DNA of 64,000 nt from Mesostigma viride (lineage: Eukaryota > Streptophyta > Mesostigmatophyceae > Mesostigmatales > Mesostigmataceae), in assembly GCA_009746045.1 (NCBI GenBank), contig RPFO01000041.1, positions 4,408,920-4,472,919 on the forward strand, given 5' to 3'. Within the stretch, counting starts at the first letter, position 1. Every line of letters starts with the position of its first letter. Both the position numbers and the translations under genes were made by a program. Below the pieces are notes generated by a model. It saw only the letters and a list, made by a program, of their open reading frames with translations, was not told the origin of the DNA and searched no databases. Of this stretch, positions 9,691 through 21,100 are shown in pieces.

Positions 9691-9780
9691 ATCCTACGTT
9701 ATATATACGGTTACAGTTATCGGGTTTTTCCTTATGCCTGCATGCCTATCTCACCTCCGTAATCTATCATTCTCAATGAA
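9691..9780. repeat. Right arm of the 3301-9780 TIR element
   Basis: From 9780 leftwards this arm matches the left arm at 3301. The interior end contains TACGTTATATATACGG, which resembles the target sequence flanking the element, so element and target share this string. It contains no gene. Confidence 0.7.
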
Positions 9781-9826
9781 TATATACGGTTCTGAACTAT
9801 CTTCCTAGCATCGGACCAAGAAAGGA

Positions 9827-10876
9827 TGTCGCGTCCGTGATCTATCACGTCCGCAATTCAGATTTTAGCGTAATTCTGACGTCCGCAGCCTTGTGCGGGT
9901 TGCTATACCGCGGCCCGGTACTGACGCCGCGGATCTCAATTGTACTCACGCGCCAAGTCCGCTGAATTTGCTGACGGAACTTTTGGGCGGACCTGAATTT
10001 CACTGACATTCGTCACAAGGGCAGTTTGCCGAATGCTGGTACGCAGCAAGCCGGCGAGGCACTGAGCAGATGTGCAATTTCAGGATTTCAACGTGGGACA
10101 CCAGACACAAATGCAAGGAAGCCCCAGGCGGTGCCTGGCATAGCCGATAGATTTGCCCTTGTATATTTGTGTTCGCTTGACAGATAAAGCTTGAAGTTTA
10201 GCTTGTCGGAAATTAGACAATGTTATGATTGGCTGATGTCTAAAGTGGCGCTAGTGGCGCCAGCCGCCAGGTTTGAGCTTTGAGCAGTATAGAAGGATGA
10301 GCAACGAACCATGGTGGTCGTTCTTCGTCCGTTTCTCTCCCTCACAACTGGTTTGTTGTCTTCATGGGGTGAAATAGTTCGAGCAGCCCGGAGCAGCCCC
10401 CGTGAGTGGTTGCATGCAGTCAGTTGCCATGAGGATGGACTGACGGATATGACAATGTATTGGTTTTGTTAAGAATGTGTGTAAGACTGAGAACGAGACA
10501 AGGGGCAGGGCCTTCGGGCACCCTGGTCGTCGTTGGCAAGAATGCCAGTAGGAACTAGGTCGGGAACACACGCGCACTGCCGCCACAAGAGGCCTGCAGT
10601 GGCGTCAACCAAGGGACCTCACAGCTGCTCTTATAACTACAACATTACAACTCGACACTCTTTGTAATTCGTCATGTATCTCATTGGAATTGAAATGTCT
10701 TTTGGTTGCTTTAATGATAAAGCATGGTCTCAAGAATCGGCTGGTTGGGCCGGATTGCCTGTCATGAAGGTGGCGGTGCCATAAAGGACCGCACCTTTCA
10801 TTCTCATTATATCAAGTATTATATATCAAGTAGCGGTAATGACCAGTCCAGGATGATATGGCACGCAAACGCGACA
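9827..10876. mobile_element. Non-autonomous TIR element, 1,050 bp
   Basis: The ends are TGTCGCGT... and ...ACGCGACA with imperfect inverted similarity of about 20 bp. Comparison with the uninterrupted sequence at about 14112-14124 shows a clean 4-bp target duplication AGGA (9823-9826 and 10877-10880). I see no transposase and no credible ORF inside. It lies in the leader of the minus-strand Ty3 copy, inside the viroplasmin-like frame. Confidence 0.8.
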
Positions 10877-11495
10877 AGGAAAATGGCGGACCATTGAGGC
10901 GTAATCACTACGTAATATTTGGCTAAGCTATTATCGCTGGAAGAATGGGAAGGAGCAGTAAAAGCACGCCGCTGGCTCATGGTAACGCACCTGGTTGGTC
11001 TTGTGACGTCACGATAGGAGTAGAATTAGTAGGAGGCGACTTAGCTGGGTTATCTGGAGCACCGAAAGTACGAGGGCGGCAATAGTCCAGCGCTCGTCCT
11101 AAAATCAGCGACCCAGTATTTCTGCGGGTGCGGCCGTCTAATAAACAGCAGCACGAAGGAAAAGGTGTAGTCTACCAAGACGCTAATCGTCTCACTATCG
11201 CCGAACCGAACAATTATCCTCTATCTACGACAGTAAGCAACCATTCTCAGGAAAACAAAGCGAGGGAAAGGAGCTATCTATAAAAGGATTTTTCCGCTTC
11301 GAGCAGGTCTAACGTCTAGGCAGAGCGTGTCCCGAACCGGGCAGCACTACCCTCCCAGCTTGAAGGCGACCCGCCCATTACCTGTCAAGTAGGTGTCGTC
11401 TTCGTTTCCCTGGACGCGGAAGGGTTGATGCAAAGGCGTATGTGACAAGGGATCGTCGTCTCGCTCTCTACCTACGAAAGTTCCTCCGGAACCAT

Positions 11496-12048
11496 TGTTA
11501 CGTCCTAAACTTCTACCGCCACCTCTAGCTCTACCTGGCCTAACGCTACCTAAACTAGTCAGGCCACCTCTACTTAATCCCCTAGCGAAAGACGAACGAG
11601 ACGATCCAGATCTCAATGCATTTACTTATGTGCTACTATAATACGCCATAAGCCATTTACACAAACCCGTTTACTCCAGGAATAGAGGAAGGAAACACAA
11701 CTACACTGCCGTGACCCAAGCTAATATGCGTTAATTCATTTAACACACGCCGAGTGCCAACACGAGGGGTAGAACGTGCATAAATGATCACTAACGGTCC
11801 AGCATGCTCGGGCCGACATGGCCCTCGCCTACAGATGCACAGATGCACGCTGGTCCACTACATTCTACCCAAAGGATAAGGACCACTAATAAAGTACGCG
11901 GCGCGACGCCCAAAAGCATCCAATGCACCACAGTACTGTTACGAGGACAACAGTGTCCCAGTACGAACTACACGTAAACCTAGGAACGACCGAGGCAAGA
12001 GACCTAATTTACGTCCGTAACTACAACGAATTGTTACGCGACGTAACA
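11496..12048 (-). repeat. 5' LTR of the minus-strand Ty3 copy (553 bp)
   Basis: On the minus strand it runs TGTTACGTCGCG to GGACGTAACA and matches the LTR at 12950-13502 almost exactly. Its outer edge is followed by CTTTT (12049-12053), one half of a target duplication whose partner is AAAAG at 49405-49409. Confidence 0.92.
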
Positions 12049-12407
12049 CTTTTATCCTCCGTGTGAACCTTGTGGACATGCGTTGGTCCTGTAGGCAAGG
12101 GTCGATGTCTGCCCGAGCATACACGAAGATCGGCGATCATTTATGCGGCAGTTGCCCTTCGTGAATTGCACCCGGCGTGTGTTATGAATTAACACATATT
12201 AGCTAGGGTCATGGCAGTGTAGTAGTGTTTCCTTCGTAGTACCCTGGTTTTATTCGGTGTATGGCGTATTATATAATGAATGCATTGAGAACAGAGTCGA
12301 CGCGTCCCAGGTCTTTCCACAACATAGCTCCTCATCACTAGGTACCCTCACTAGTTTAGGTGAAGTCAGGCTAGGCGTTTGGAATAGAGAGGAGCCAGGG
12401 CGTAACA
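12049..12407 (+). repeat. Older Ty3 LTR, 3' part
   Basis: This segment is a diverged copy of the distal part of the Ty3 LTR and ends CGTAACA at 12407. Its missing 5' part is at 49405-49613 on the opposite strand. The two pieces join through the shared CTTTT to give a string matching TAGTGGTCCTT..ATCC of the younger LTR. Confidence 0.8.
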
Positions 12408-12949
12408 ATGGTATCGGAGGTAGTTTAGGTGGACGCGACGATATTCCCTTGCACTCACCTTATACGCCAGAGACCTTCCGCGGCCAGGGCACGGAAGAAG
12501 ACAACCTCTTGACAGGTAATGGGCGGGTCGCCTGCAAGCTAGGGGGGTAGTGCTGCCCGATTCGGGACACGCCCTGCCTAGAAGTTAGACCTGCTCAAAG
12601 CGGATGAACTCCTCACGTAGCTAGTTTCTTTTCCTTTTCCTTCTGTGTGTGCATTTCCTTGCTGGGTGCTGTTTGACGTTAGCTAGTGGGTTAGCCGGTT
12701 CAGTGGGTTAGCTCCTTTTCTTCCTTTGTATACACGCGTTTCCTTGGAATGTTGTTTGATTACGTTAGCTAGGATGAACGGTTCAATAGGGCTGGATAGT
12801 GGGACGATTAGCGTCTCTTTAGACTACACCTCTCTTCCGTGCATGCTGCTGTGTTTTCTTGTATGCTTCCTCGTGCAGAATCTTGAGCCGGATGTTTATT
12901 TACCAACGGGCGCTGGTTTCAGGCGTCCTCGGCATTTCGGTAACAATAA
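12408..12949 (+). mobile_element. Leader of the older Ty3, with primer-binding site
   Basis: TGGTATCGGAGG at 12409-12420 directly follows the older LTR and is close to the initiator-tRNA-Met primer site TGGTATCAGAGC used by many LTR elements. The leader frame ending LLTGNGRVACKLGG (to 12550) is conserved with the younger copy. The leader stops at 12949 where the younger Ty3 begins. No gag is present. Confidence 0.75.
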
Positions 12950-13502
12950 TGTTACGTCGCGTAACAATTCGTTGTAGTTACGGACGTAAATTAGGTCTCT
13001 TGCCTCGGTCGTTCCTAAGTTTACGTGTAGTTCGTACTGGGGCACTGTTGTCCTCGTAACAGTACTGTGGTGCATTGGATGCTTTTGGGCGTCGCGCCGC
13101 GTACTTTATTAGTGGTCCTTATCCTTTGGGTAGAATGTAGTGGACCAGCGTGCATCTGCGCATCTGTAGGCGAGGGCCATGTCGGCCCGAGCATGCTGGA
13201 CCGTTAGTGATCATTTATGCACGTTCTACCCCTCGTGTTGGCACTCGGCGTGTGTTAAATGAATTAACACATATTAGCTTGGGTCACGGCAGTGTAGTTG
13301 TGTTTCCTTCCTCTATTCCTGGAGTAAACGGGTTTGTGTAAATGGCTTATGGCGTATTATAGTAGCACATAAGTAAATGCATTGAGATCTGGATCGTCTC
13401 GTTCGTCTTTCGCTAGGGGATTAAGTAGAGGTGGCCTGACTAGTTTAGGTAGCGTTAGGCCAGGTAGAGCTAGAGGTGGCGGTAGAAGTTTAGGACGTAA
13501 CA
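12950..13502 (+). repeat. 5' LTR (553 bp)
   Basis: It begins TGTTACGTCG and ends GGACGTAACA, an inverted terminal pair. It is nearly identical to 48848-49404; the main difference seen is a 4-bp GCAT addition in the 3' copy. Confidence 0.95.
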
Positions 13503-13651
13503 ATGGTTCCGGAGGAACTTTCGTAGGTAGAGAGCGAGACGACGATCCCTTGTCACATACGCCTTTGCATCAACCCTTCCGCGTCCAGGGAAACGAAGAC
13601 GACACCTACTTGACAGGTAATGGGCGGGTCGCCTTCAAGCTGGGAGGGTAG
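13382..13651 (+). CDS. Leader ORF crossing the LTR/primer-site boundary, conserved in frame
   Basis: The 89-residue frame starts in the last part of the LTR, crosses the primer site and ends LTGNGRVAFKLGG. The older, diverged element encodes a similar product (12257-12550) with shared blocks LTSLG, GRNNG, GG and LTGNGRVA.KLGG. It also recurs on the minus strand at 11347-11616. Conservation of frame between diverged copies suggests it was translated, perhaps as the start of a polyprotein. I recognise no domain. Confidence 0.4.
   Translation: MRSGSSRSSFARGLSRGGLTSLGSVRPGRARGGGRSLGRNNGSGGTFVGRERDDDPLSHTPLHQPFRVQGNEDDTYLTGNGRVAFKLGG
13504..13515 (+). other. Primer-binding site
   Basis: TGGTTCCGGAGG lies one base after the 5' LTR. 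The older copies at 12409-12420 and 52569-52580 (minus) read TGGTATCGGAGG, nearer to the initiator-Met type, so this one has drifted or uses another tRNA. Confidence 0.65.
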
Positions 13652-14071
13652 TGCTGCCCGGTTCGGGACACGCTCTGCCTAGACGTTAGACCTGCTCGAA
13701 GCGGAAAAATCCTTTTATAGATAGCTCCTTTCCCTCGCTTTGTTTTCCTGAGAATGGTTGCTTACTGTCGTAGATAGAGGATAATTGTTCGGTTCGGCGA
13801 TAGTGAGACGATTAGCGTCTTGGTAGACTACACCTTTTCCTTCGTGCTGCTGTTTATTAGACGGCCGCACCCGCAGAAATACTGGGTCGCTGATTTTAGG
13901 ACGAGCGCTGGACTATTGCCGCCCTTGTACTTTCGGTGCTCCAGATAACCCAGCTAAGTCGCCTCCTACTAATTCTACTCCTATCGTGACGTCACAAGAC
14001 CAACCAGGTGCGTTACCATGAGCCAGCGGCGTGCTTTTACTGCTCCTTCCCATTCTTCCAGCGATAACAGC

Positions 14072-14412
14072 TTAGCCAAATATTACGTAGTGATTATACG
14101 CCTCAATGGTCCGCCATTTTCCTTTCTTGGTCCGATGCTAGGAAGATAGTTCAGAACCGTATATATAACGTAGTTAGGTATAAGAAATTTGTGACCTTTG
14201 AAGAAGCTCAGCAGTTCCTTATAGACCATAGTGAATCAGATTTAGGCCTACATGTACGCTCTATTCCTCATGGTCGTCCTCCCATGGAATCCCTAGTCTT
14301 TGCTACCCCTCCTTCTTCTCCCCCTAGACGGGCTGCATCCTCATCTAGTTCAGATACTCCTCTCACCTTAGAGTTTGGTTCCCTATCCATTAATGTGGTT
14401 AAAAAGGATTGA
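14072..14412 (+). CDS. Leader ORF with viroplasmin / RNase H1 N-terminal-like domain
   Basis: Residues read AKYYVV...RLNGPP, then IFLSWSDARKIV, then RYKKFVTFEEAQQFL, the typical order of the small caulimovirus viroplasmin/RNase H1 hybrid-binding domain (Y.V..G..PGI..SW.....V......YK.F.T.EEA..FL). The first part and the rest are in different frames and join near 14115, so there is a 1-nt shift. A Ser/Pro-rich tail follows and ends VVKKD. Such domains bind RNA or RNA/DNA hybrids. The frame lies between the primer site and gag. The domain call rests on the pattern alone. Confidence 0.55.
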
Positions 14413-14497
14413 TTTTAATTGTTTTCTTTGCTTAAGACATTCAAGGTTTTTCCTTTTGCCTTCATTGCTTCAATTTAGATTCCTATCCTTTTCTTAA

Positions 14498-16221
14498 CCC
14501 TTAAACCGTGCTGACTGATATTTGCAGCGGACAGTACCAACTGTCCGCTACAAATAGCGGACAGTTGGTAGTGAGAATAACGCGAATGCCAGTAGGTATG
14601 TCCGTGATATTTTTTGCCAGGCGTCTTCAGCTAGATGTGTACTGCGTCCCGTACCTAAACATCACTATATTCTGACAAGTACACAGGGACTAATTATTGA
14701 CCCAAGTACAGGGGGTACCCTTTTCAATGGGACGAAAACGTGAATGTAAAATATTGACGTCCGTGCAGATTAGCCGCCATGGCGGTGCAGAAAACTGACT
14801 GGCGCAGGAGCATTCATGCACGGACTCGTTCCAAATTTTGTGGGCACACTTTATACGTCATAAAGATGCTATAGACCTAGTTGCGCAACCTCTAACGAGG
14901 CGCGCAATCATCTCGGGCTGGTTTTTATTGCGTCAACACGCGTTTACTACTACGGGGATGCCGATGAAGCTAGCACTTGGTATTTGCCGTTTTATCATTG
15001 AATATTTCGCAATGATTAACTTTCTTATGATGTATATCGCATAGTTCATCAGCGCTGTGGGCCAGAATAGCCTCGGGGCATCGTTTCTGTCATGAGCTTG
15101 CTACCTGTCAGCCAGCATTTTTTGCTGTAGTTGGACCTGGCGCAGTTTGCAGTCCCTGCCGCTGCCGTGAAGGAGGTAAAGTGGTTTTATCGCTCGGTAA
15201 GTAATCCCGGACTTATTATTAATGTTTCGTGGTGTTCAAGTTCCCTCCTTACTACTTTTATGTAATGGTTTGTCGTGGTGGCTGCGTACAACCATTTCGC
15301 CCAGTTTATCATCCGTTTTGTTCATGGTTAGCTGCGTCTTCATCCTATATACTAGAGTAACGATCGATGTAATGCTTAGATATGTTGTGCATGGTATTGT
15401 GATGGGTTATCTTGCCTACATTCTTTGGAAAGATGGTATCTTGGCCAGGTTTTGGTTAGCTTTTTGGTTTTGTTAGTAGAGGACACCCCATAGCCAGTTA
15501 GCAGCTACTATAATAAAGCCCAGCATACAGGGAGCACTAGCTAGCACTGTCATTGAGCTAGGCCTACTTGCACTTGTTTATTACAGCATCAGCACAAGAA
15601 AAAAGTGAGCATCGTGTTTAGCTTGTGTGGTTTCAAGGGTGTGCCCTTACCATGCTATGATACGTACAAATGTGACTGTGCATAGGCGTGGTTACCTATC
15701 TTTATATGCTATGATGGATGTTCTGCAGCCTGGACAGGATGTAATTAGCATGTTTGATCATCCATGATGTTTTTTGTTGCTACGGGATGAGAATTTAGCT
15801 TTGTAATGCTAGCAGGCGTCACCAACCAAACTGTCCGCTATTTGTAGCGGGCATTTATTTTTAGAGCTTGCAGCTGGGTCCCTGCTCCACCCCATGATGT
15901 CAGTGTTCAGGAGCCCTTTCTAGCTTCCTTTCTCACTGCCTTGTTCAATCCAGGACCAACAAATAAGATTTGACATCCAATATTGCATTATATGTGTCTC
16001 TTGTCTCGCACCCTGCGCACCCCCTGCCAGGGGGTGCTATATTTAGCACCCATAGGACATTGCAATATGACCAATGACATGACCCCCAAGGAGGTCCACA
16101 TATGTGTGTGCTTTGGTCCTAGTATGGGCCATAAATAATTATTAGGTTGGTTTGTGGACATTATCATGGAAAGTGCCAACTGCCCGCTATTTATAGAGGG
16201 CAGTTGGACACGGTTTAAGGG
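14498..16221. mobile_element. piggyBac-like non-autonomous element, 1,724 bp
   Basis: TTAA at 14494-14497 and 16222-16225 flank inverted termini CCCTTAAACCGTG and CACGGTTTAAGGG. The TTAA duplication and CC-starting termini are hallmarks of the piggyBac superfamily. Subterminal inverted motifs GCGGACAGTTGG recur near both ends (about 14525-14570, 15828-15850 and 16165-16205). The internal frames at 14838-15044 and 15222-15476 show no transposase motif I can defend. It sits in the Ty3 leader just before gag. Confidence 0.8.
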
Positions 16222-16263
16222 TTAAGGCAACTTTCATTGTTTTTTCTTTTTAATTAATTAAAC

Positions 16264-17985
16264 ATGGATCCAGTGGGTGGAGATATGTCGCCTATACCTA
16301 CCAATAATACTAATAATACTAATACTACTACTAATAATAACAATACTCGTGGTAACCGACGGGACGCCTTGGAAACGGTGCACCATCTCACTCCTCAAGG
16401 TAACTTGCGTACCTCACCTCCTTCTCCTACTACTGGTGGTCGCCGTCGTCCCACTCTTACCCCACCTACCTTTGAACAACGTGTCAGATTTAGTGATGAC
16501 CCCTCTTTTACCCTGAACCAGGCCCCTGCCCCTCCTGCAACCTTGGTCCAACCCTCAATTAGGTCCTCACTCCCTGACAATGCTTCTAGGCCTCCTCCTC
16601 ACCCTGTGCCTTCCATCCCTGCTCATAACACGGGTCGTACCTCTGCCCCTGTCGGCCCTTCTGGTCGCCCTAGTGCAGTTCCATTTTATCCTCCTGCTTC
16701 TTGGTCCTACCCTGACACGGCCTACGAGGCTGCCCAGGTCCCTACCCGTGTGGCTGAGTTAGAAGTTAATAGTGATTTCAGCACCATGCCTCTAGATGAC
16801 AGAAATTCTGATCATTTTGCCTACTCCTCCCTTCGTGAACAATATACTGTTCCCTTCTCCTATGGGCACCATCCTGAAACGGTGGCCCCTTCTAGACCCC
16901 TATCCAAAACCTTTCCTCTTCCTTCTTTCTATCCCTCGTATGTAGCAGTGGAAGACAGTGGTCCTATGGGTAAATCTGATCCTTCCCATCCTCCTAAGCC
17001 CCCTGCTCTTCCCCTCTTTGCTAACCTTCCCAAGTTGGATGTCAAGTCTACCCCTCAACAGTTTTTCACTTTTATTATGTTGCTTACCCAGAACACAGAG
17101 TCGTGGCAAAATCATAATAGATGGCGTCTCCCTGATGCTGTATTAGTCCCTCACTATCTTACTACTACCTGTATCACCCCTGAGCTTGCTAACCTCATTC
17201 AGTGTGAATCCTTGGCCTCTCATGCCTACCCTAACTCAGTAGCAGAATTGTTTAAGCGATTAGAGAGCCATTTAGTTCCTCCTGATGCAGATTGGCAGGA
17301 TAGATCAGCCTTTGGTACCTTGCAGCCGGGTACTAAACCGTTTAGGGAATATATGAAAGAATTTGATGCACAGATGGTACAAATTAGGGATTTGTCGGGC
17401 GCAGAAGTACGTGCTCGTTTCCTACAAGGCCTCAGTAGACCCTTATTACGTGAGGTAAAGCGCCAGTTCTCTGCCTACCGTTTTACTGATCTACCCCTCA
17501 AGCATGTGCGCCAGCATCTCTTACGCGTAGCGGATTTCTTCACCACCCCTTCTCTTCCTACCCGCTCCCGTATTAATAACATTAGCCTTACCCCTGAGGA
17601 GGAGAACTCCTATGTAGAAGAATTAGACATTTGTGTTACCGACCTTTCGGCTCTTGATGTTTCTCATATCACATGCTATCATTGTAAGGAAGTAGGTCAT
17701 CTTAAACGTGAGTGCCCCAAGTTCCTTTCGGGTGCTCCCCCTCATCCCGATGCTCGCCCTCCTCGTACCCCTCAGCGTGCTCCTATTCGTCCCACTCCAG
17801 GACGCATTCCCTCAGCTACCCCTAGTAGGCTGAATGCTGTGCAAACAGGACCCTCAGGGTTCCCCTATGATAATCAGGCTCCTGCACCCTCTTCGCTCCC
17901 TCGTGACCCTCCAGCAGTGGCTTTTTCGCCAGGGACTTCTTCGGGGTTAGTCCCAATGGATGTGGGGGGGGAGGGGGAACAGTAG
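16264..17985 (+). CDS. gag: Ty3 Gag polyprotein with CCHC zinc knuckle
   Basis: The 573-residue frame starts at ATG 16264, 20-40 bp after an AT-rich stretch. It has an Asn/Thr- and Pro-rich N-terminus, then a capsid-like region (about 250-440) with FFTFIMLLTQNTESW, YPNSVAELFKRLESH and ARFLQGLSRPLL, matching the retrotransposon gag pattern. CYHCKEVGHLKREC near residue 480 is a CCHC nucleic-acid-binding knuckle. It ends with TAG after a G-rich run at about 17965-17975, which could serve for frameshifting into pol. The frame is uninterrupted, unlike pol. Confidence 0.9.
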   Translation: MDPVGGDMSPIPTNNTNNTNTTTNNNNTRGNRRDALETVHHLTPQGNLRTSPPSPTTGGRRRPTLTPPTFEQRVRFSDDPSFTLNQAPAPPATLVQPSIRSSLPDNASRPPPHPVPSIPAHNTGRTSAPVGPSGRPSAVPFYPPASWSYPDTAYEAAQVPTRVAELEVNSDFSTMPLDDRNSDHFAYSSLREQYTVPFSYGHHPETVAPSRPLSKTFPLPSFYPSYVAVEDSGPMGKSDPSHPPKPPALPLFANLPKLDVKSTPQQFFTFIMLLTQNTESWQNHNRWRLPDAVLVPHYLTTTCITPELANLIQCESLASHAYPNSVAELFKRLESHLVPPDADWQDRSAFGTLQPGTKPFREYMKEFDAQMVQIRDLSGAEVRARFLQGLSRPLLREVKRQFSAYRFTDLPLKHVRQHLLRVADFFTTPSLPTRSRINNISLTPEEENSYVEELDICVTDLSALDVSHITCYHCKEVGHLKRECPKFLSGAPPHPDARPPRTPQRAPIRPTPGRIPSATPSRLNAVQTGPSGFPYDNQAPAPSSLPRDPPAVAFSPGTSSGLVPMDVGGEGEQ

Positions 17986-18110
17986 GCCTGTCAGCCGGGG
18001 GTAACCTGGACAGGTCCTTAGATAGTACCCCAGATAATAATTTTTGCCTGCCTGTTTTTATAACTTCTGTAGGAGCTGAATCATCCCTACCACTACGTGT
18101 CCGTCCTCTT

Positions 18111-21100
18111 ATGTTTTTGAATGGTGGCTTAACCGTTCCCCACACTGTTGTAGACCCCTTCTTGCATGCTGATGAACTTTTGAATGTCTCTGTGTTAGTG
18201 GATAGCGGTGCGGCTAGCTCCTTTGTGAGCGAGGCCCTAGTTAGGCGTTTAGGACTAGTCCCTGTCCCTCACACCAAGCCTGTCACTGTCCATTATGCTG
18301 ACGGTCGCACCAGTCATTCCCCGGGTACGGTGTCCCTTCCCCTGGTCATACAAGGACGTACTGTCAACCTGACGGCCACTATAGGCCCTATCACTACCGC
18401 TGATGTATTACTAGGATTAGATTGGCACCAGGATAATAAGATTACTATTAATTATGATACCATGGTCATCTGGTTTCCAGATAGCTCTTACTGGGTACCG
18501 GAACGTCGTTATAGAGTAGAAAATTTATCCTTGGTAGATATTACTCCTCCTACACCTGTTGATCCTCCTGTAAGACCTATACCTGAAGTATTAATGTCCA
18601 ATGATGAATTGCGATCTGAACTAAAGGAATATGGATATTTATTATGTATGTTCCTTCAGTTAGAAGTACAGGAGATACCTGTCCCTAATAATAGCGTGGA
18701 TATAGATGTGAACACAGTGGATACAATAGGGGTGGGATTTACTGAAAACGAAATAGTAAGATACATGGCTGTGATAGATTCCTCCAAAGTTTTTGAAGAA
18801 AAGACTCCTTCTTATCCTCCTCCTCGTTCTGTTTTACACCGTGTAGTTATTAAGGACGGTGCAGTTCCTACGCACTCTCCGATGTATAGAATGGGCCCTA
18901 CCGAGTTAAAGGAACTAAAACAGATTTTAGTGTCACTATTAGAAGCAGGATTGATAGAGCCTAGTAACTCCCCCTACTCAGCTGGTGTCCTGTTAGTCCC
19001 TAAGCCAAATGGCAAGTTTCGTTTAGTTACTGATTATAGGAAGTTAAATGATATCACTGTGAAGTCTAAATACCCTCTACCTCGTATTGATGATATATTT
19101 AATAAGGTTAAAGGTTCTACCTGTTTCACTGTACTGGATTGTGCGGATGGTTTTTGGCAACTGCGTATAGCGCCCGAGGATTGTCATAAAACCGCCTTTG
19201 CTACCCCTTTTGGTCATTATCAGTTTAGAGTAGCGGCTATGGGACTCTGTAATTCTCCTGCCTCTTTTCAAATGTTGATGAATGAAGTGCTTAGACCTGT
19301 TATGGGTAATTCTCACCTTCCCCAAGTGTCCTCTGATTAAAAGGATCCTTCCTTTTCCTCTGTTTCTTTAGCTGAGCACGATCGTTCTTGTGCTCAGGCT
19401 TACTTAGATGACATCCTTATTTACTCCCCTGATTTTGAAACGCACCTACGTGATTTAAAGAAAGTCCTAGAAATAATGTCTGAAAATTCCTTGTGGGCTC
19501 GCCGAGCTAAAGTTCGTTCTGGTAGGAGTGTACCATTTTTAGGACATGTTTTATCAGATGCCGGTGTCGCTACCGACCCGGATAAAACTAAGTCAATTCA
19601 GGATTGGCCTACCCCTACCGACGTTAAAAGTGTACGTAGTTTCTCAGGCATTGCCTCTTACTATAGGCGTTTTATCCCTCGTTTCGCAACTATAGCAGCC
19701 CCTATCAATCATTTATTAAAGAAAGATATCCCCTTTGTCTGGAGTAGTGAGTGCCAGTCTGCTTTTCAGTGTTTAAAATCCCTACTCCTCTCTCCTCCCG
19801 TCCTCATCCTACCCGACACTACCAAACCCTTTGTGGTAGCTACAGACGCTAGTAAGGTAGCTATATAGGGGGAGTCCTTCTCCAGGATCAGGGTCAGGGC
19901 TTACAGCCAATTGAGTATATCTCTAGGACAATGCTCCCCGCGGAGCGTAACTATCCTGTACACCAGCAGGAACTCTTAGCTGTGGTGTATTGTTGCCACG
20001 CGTGGCAGCACTTTCTTAAAGGTGCCCAATTTGATGTTTGTCTGAATGAACCCTGTGAGATAGATCCTTATAGATTAGTTATACAAACGGACCATCGTCC
20101 CCTTACCCATCTGCTCTCCCAACCCAACCTTACCCCTCGTCAAGCGCGCTGGATGGAGTTTTTAGCACAGTTTTCCCCTTTTAAACTTCAGTATGTTAAA
20201 GGTGTAGATAACATAGTACCTTATGCCCTCTCCCGCCGCGCAGATTACTCCTTTTTCGAGGACTTAGTTAGATGTTCTCAATACTACTCTAGTTCCTACC
20301 ACTATTGGTGTAACCCCTTATGGTGAACTACCGGATGATGAATCTTATGCCTACCTCTTTCATACTGCTGTTCGCATGCCTGACCTCCTTTCTCACGTAG
20401 GGCTCTCTCTCCCGTGTGAGGCCCTTCCTGTGGTCTCTGTGGGGGGGGAGGGGAAAAATAAAATTTCTATACCGCTTAGCCATATAGCGACTAGGTCAGG
20501 AAAGTCCTATGATAATATAGTCCCTCTAGGACCTCCCCTTCTCTTTGGCAAGGCGGTATGAGACCTCTTTAAACCTGATATAGATACTTCTGTAGCGATG
20601 CCTACCTCTGATCTTGAACGCCTTATCAGTAGATTTACTGCCACTGAGCCGGAAGCTTTAGCTGCCATTGCCTCCCATCCCCAACAGTTAGGCAAATACC
20701 CCTGTAAATTTGTAGGTGGGTTTTTATATGTGCAGATAACAGATTCTCCCCCTCAATGGCGCCCCTCCTATCTGTGTATGGATATATAGTATGTCCCTCC
20801 TATCTGTCGCTCCTCCTTGCTTTTTGAGTTGCATGATTTAGCTGCTCACCAGGGCGGTAAACGGGTACGGGATTTGGTAACCCGTTCCTACTACTGGCCT
20901 TCCCTCTTAAAGGATGTAGATGAGTATGTTAGGACCTGCCAATCTTGTCAGGAAATGAAACCTAACAACGTAGGGCAGATAGCCGAGCCTAGGACCCTTC
21001 CTGATCCCATCATGCCGTGGGATTCCATTATGATGGATTTTGTAGGACCTTTTAGAAAGAATGATAAGGGTAATGCTCAGATCCTTGTGTTTGTAGATCG

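Larger units (their letters stand above)
3301..9780. mobile_element. TIR DNA element carrying a nested LINE
   Basis: The ends are inverted repeats of about 65 bp beginning TTCATTGAGAATGATAG; the first 41 bp are identical. The uninterrupted copy of the target at about 14165 shows that the insertion separates one GTTATATATACGG string, giving a TATA target duplication (3297-3300 and 9781-9784); the exact length is ambiguous in AT repeats. Almost all of the interior is a LINE (below), so the original element was probably a short non-autonomous TIR element into which the LINE later jumped. Confidence 0.75.
2967..12048 (-). mobile_element. Ty3-type retrotransposon copy, 5' part only, minus strand, split by nested elements
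   Basis: Reading the minus strand from 12048, this copy has a 5' LTR (12048-11496) and about 1 kb of leader. The leader is interrupted by TIR elements at 9827-10876 and 3301-9780 and ends at about 2967. Without the inserts the remaining 1.54 kb matches 12950-14490 with few differences, so the two copies form a large inverted repeat around a 901-bp spacer. Similarity stops 5-9 bp short of the point where the other copy carries its piggyBac-like insert. gag and pol are absent. It is interpreted as one product of an inversion between two Ty3 copies. Confidence 0.85.

Noticed and set aside
8808-9779. Four identical 72-92-residue plus-strand frames
   Set aside because: They repeat with the 231-bp LINE monomers and run opposite to the element's genes.
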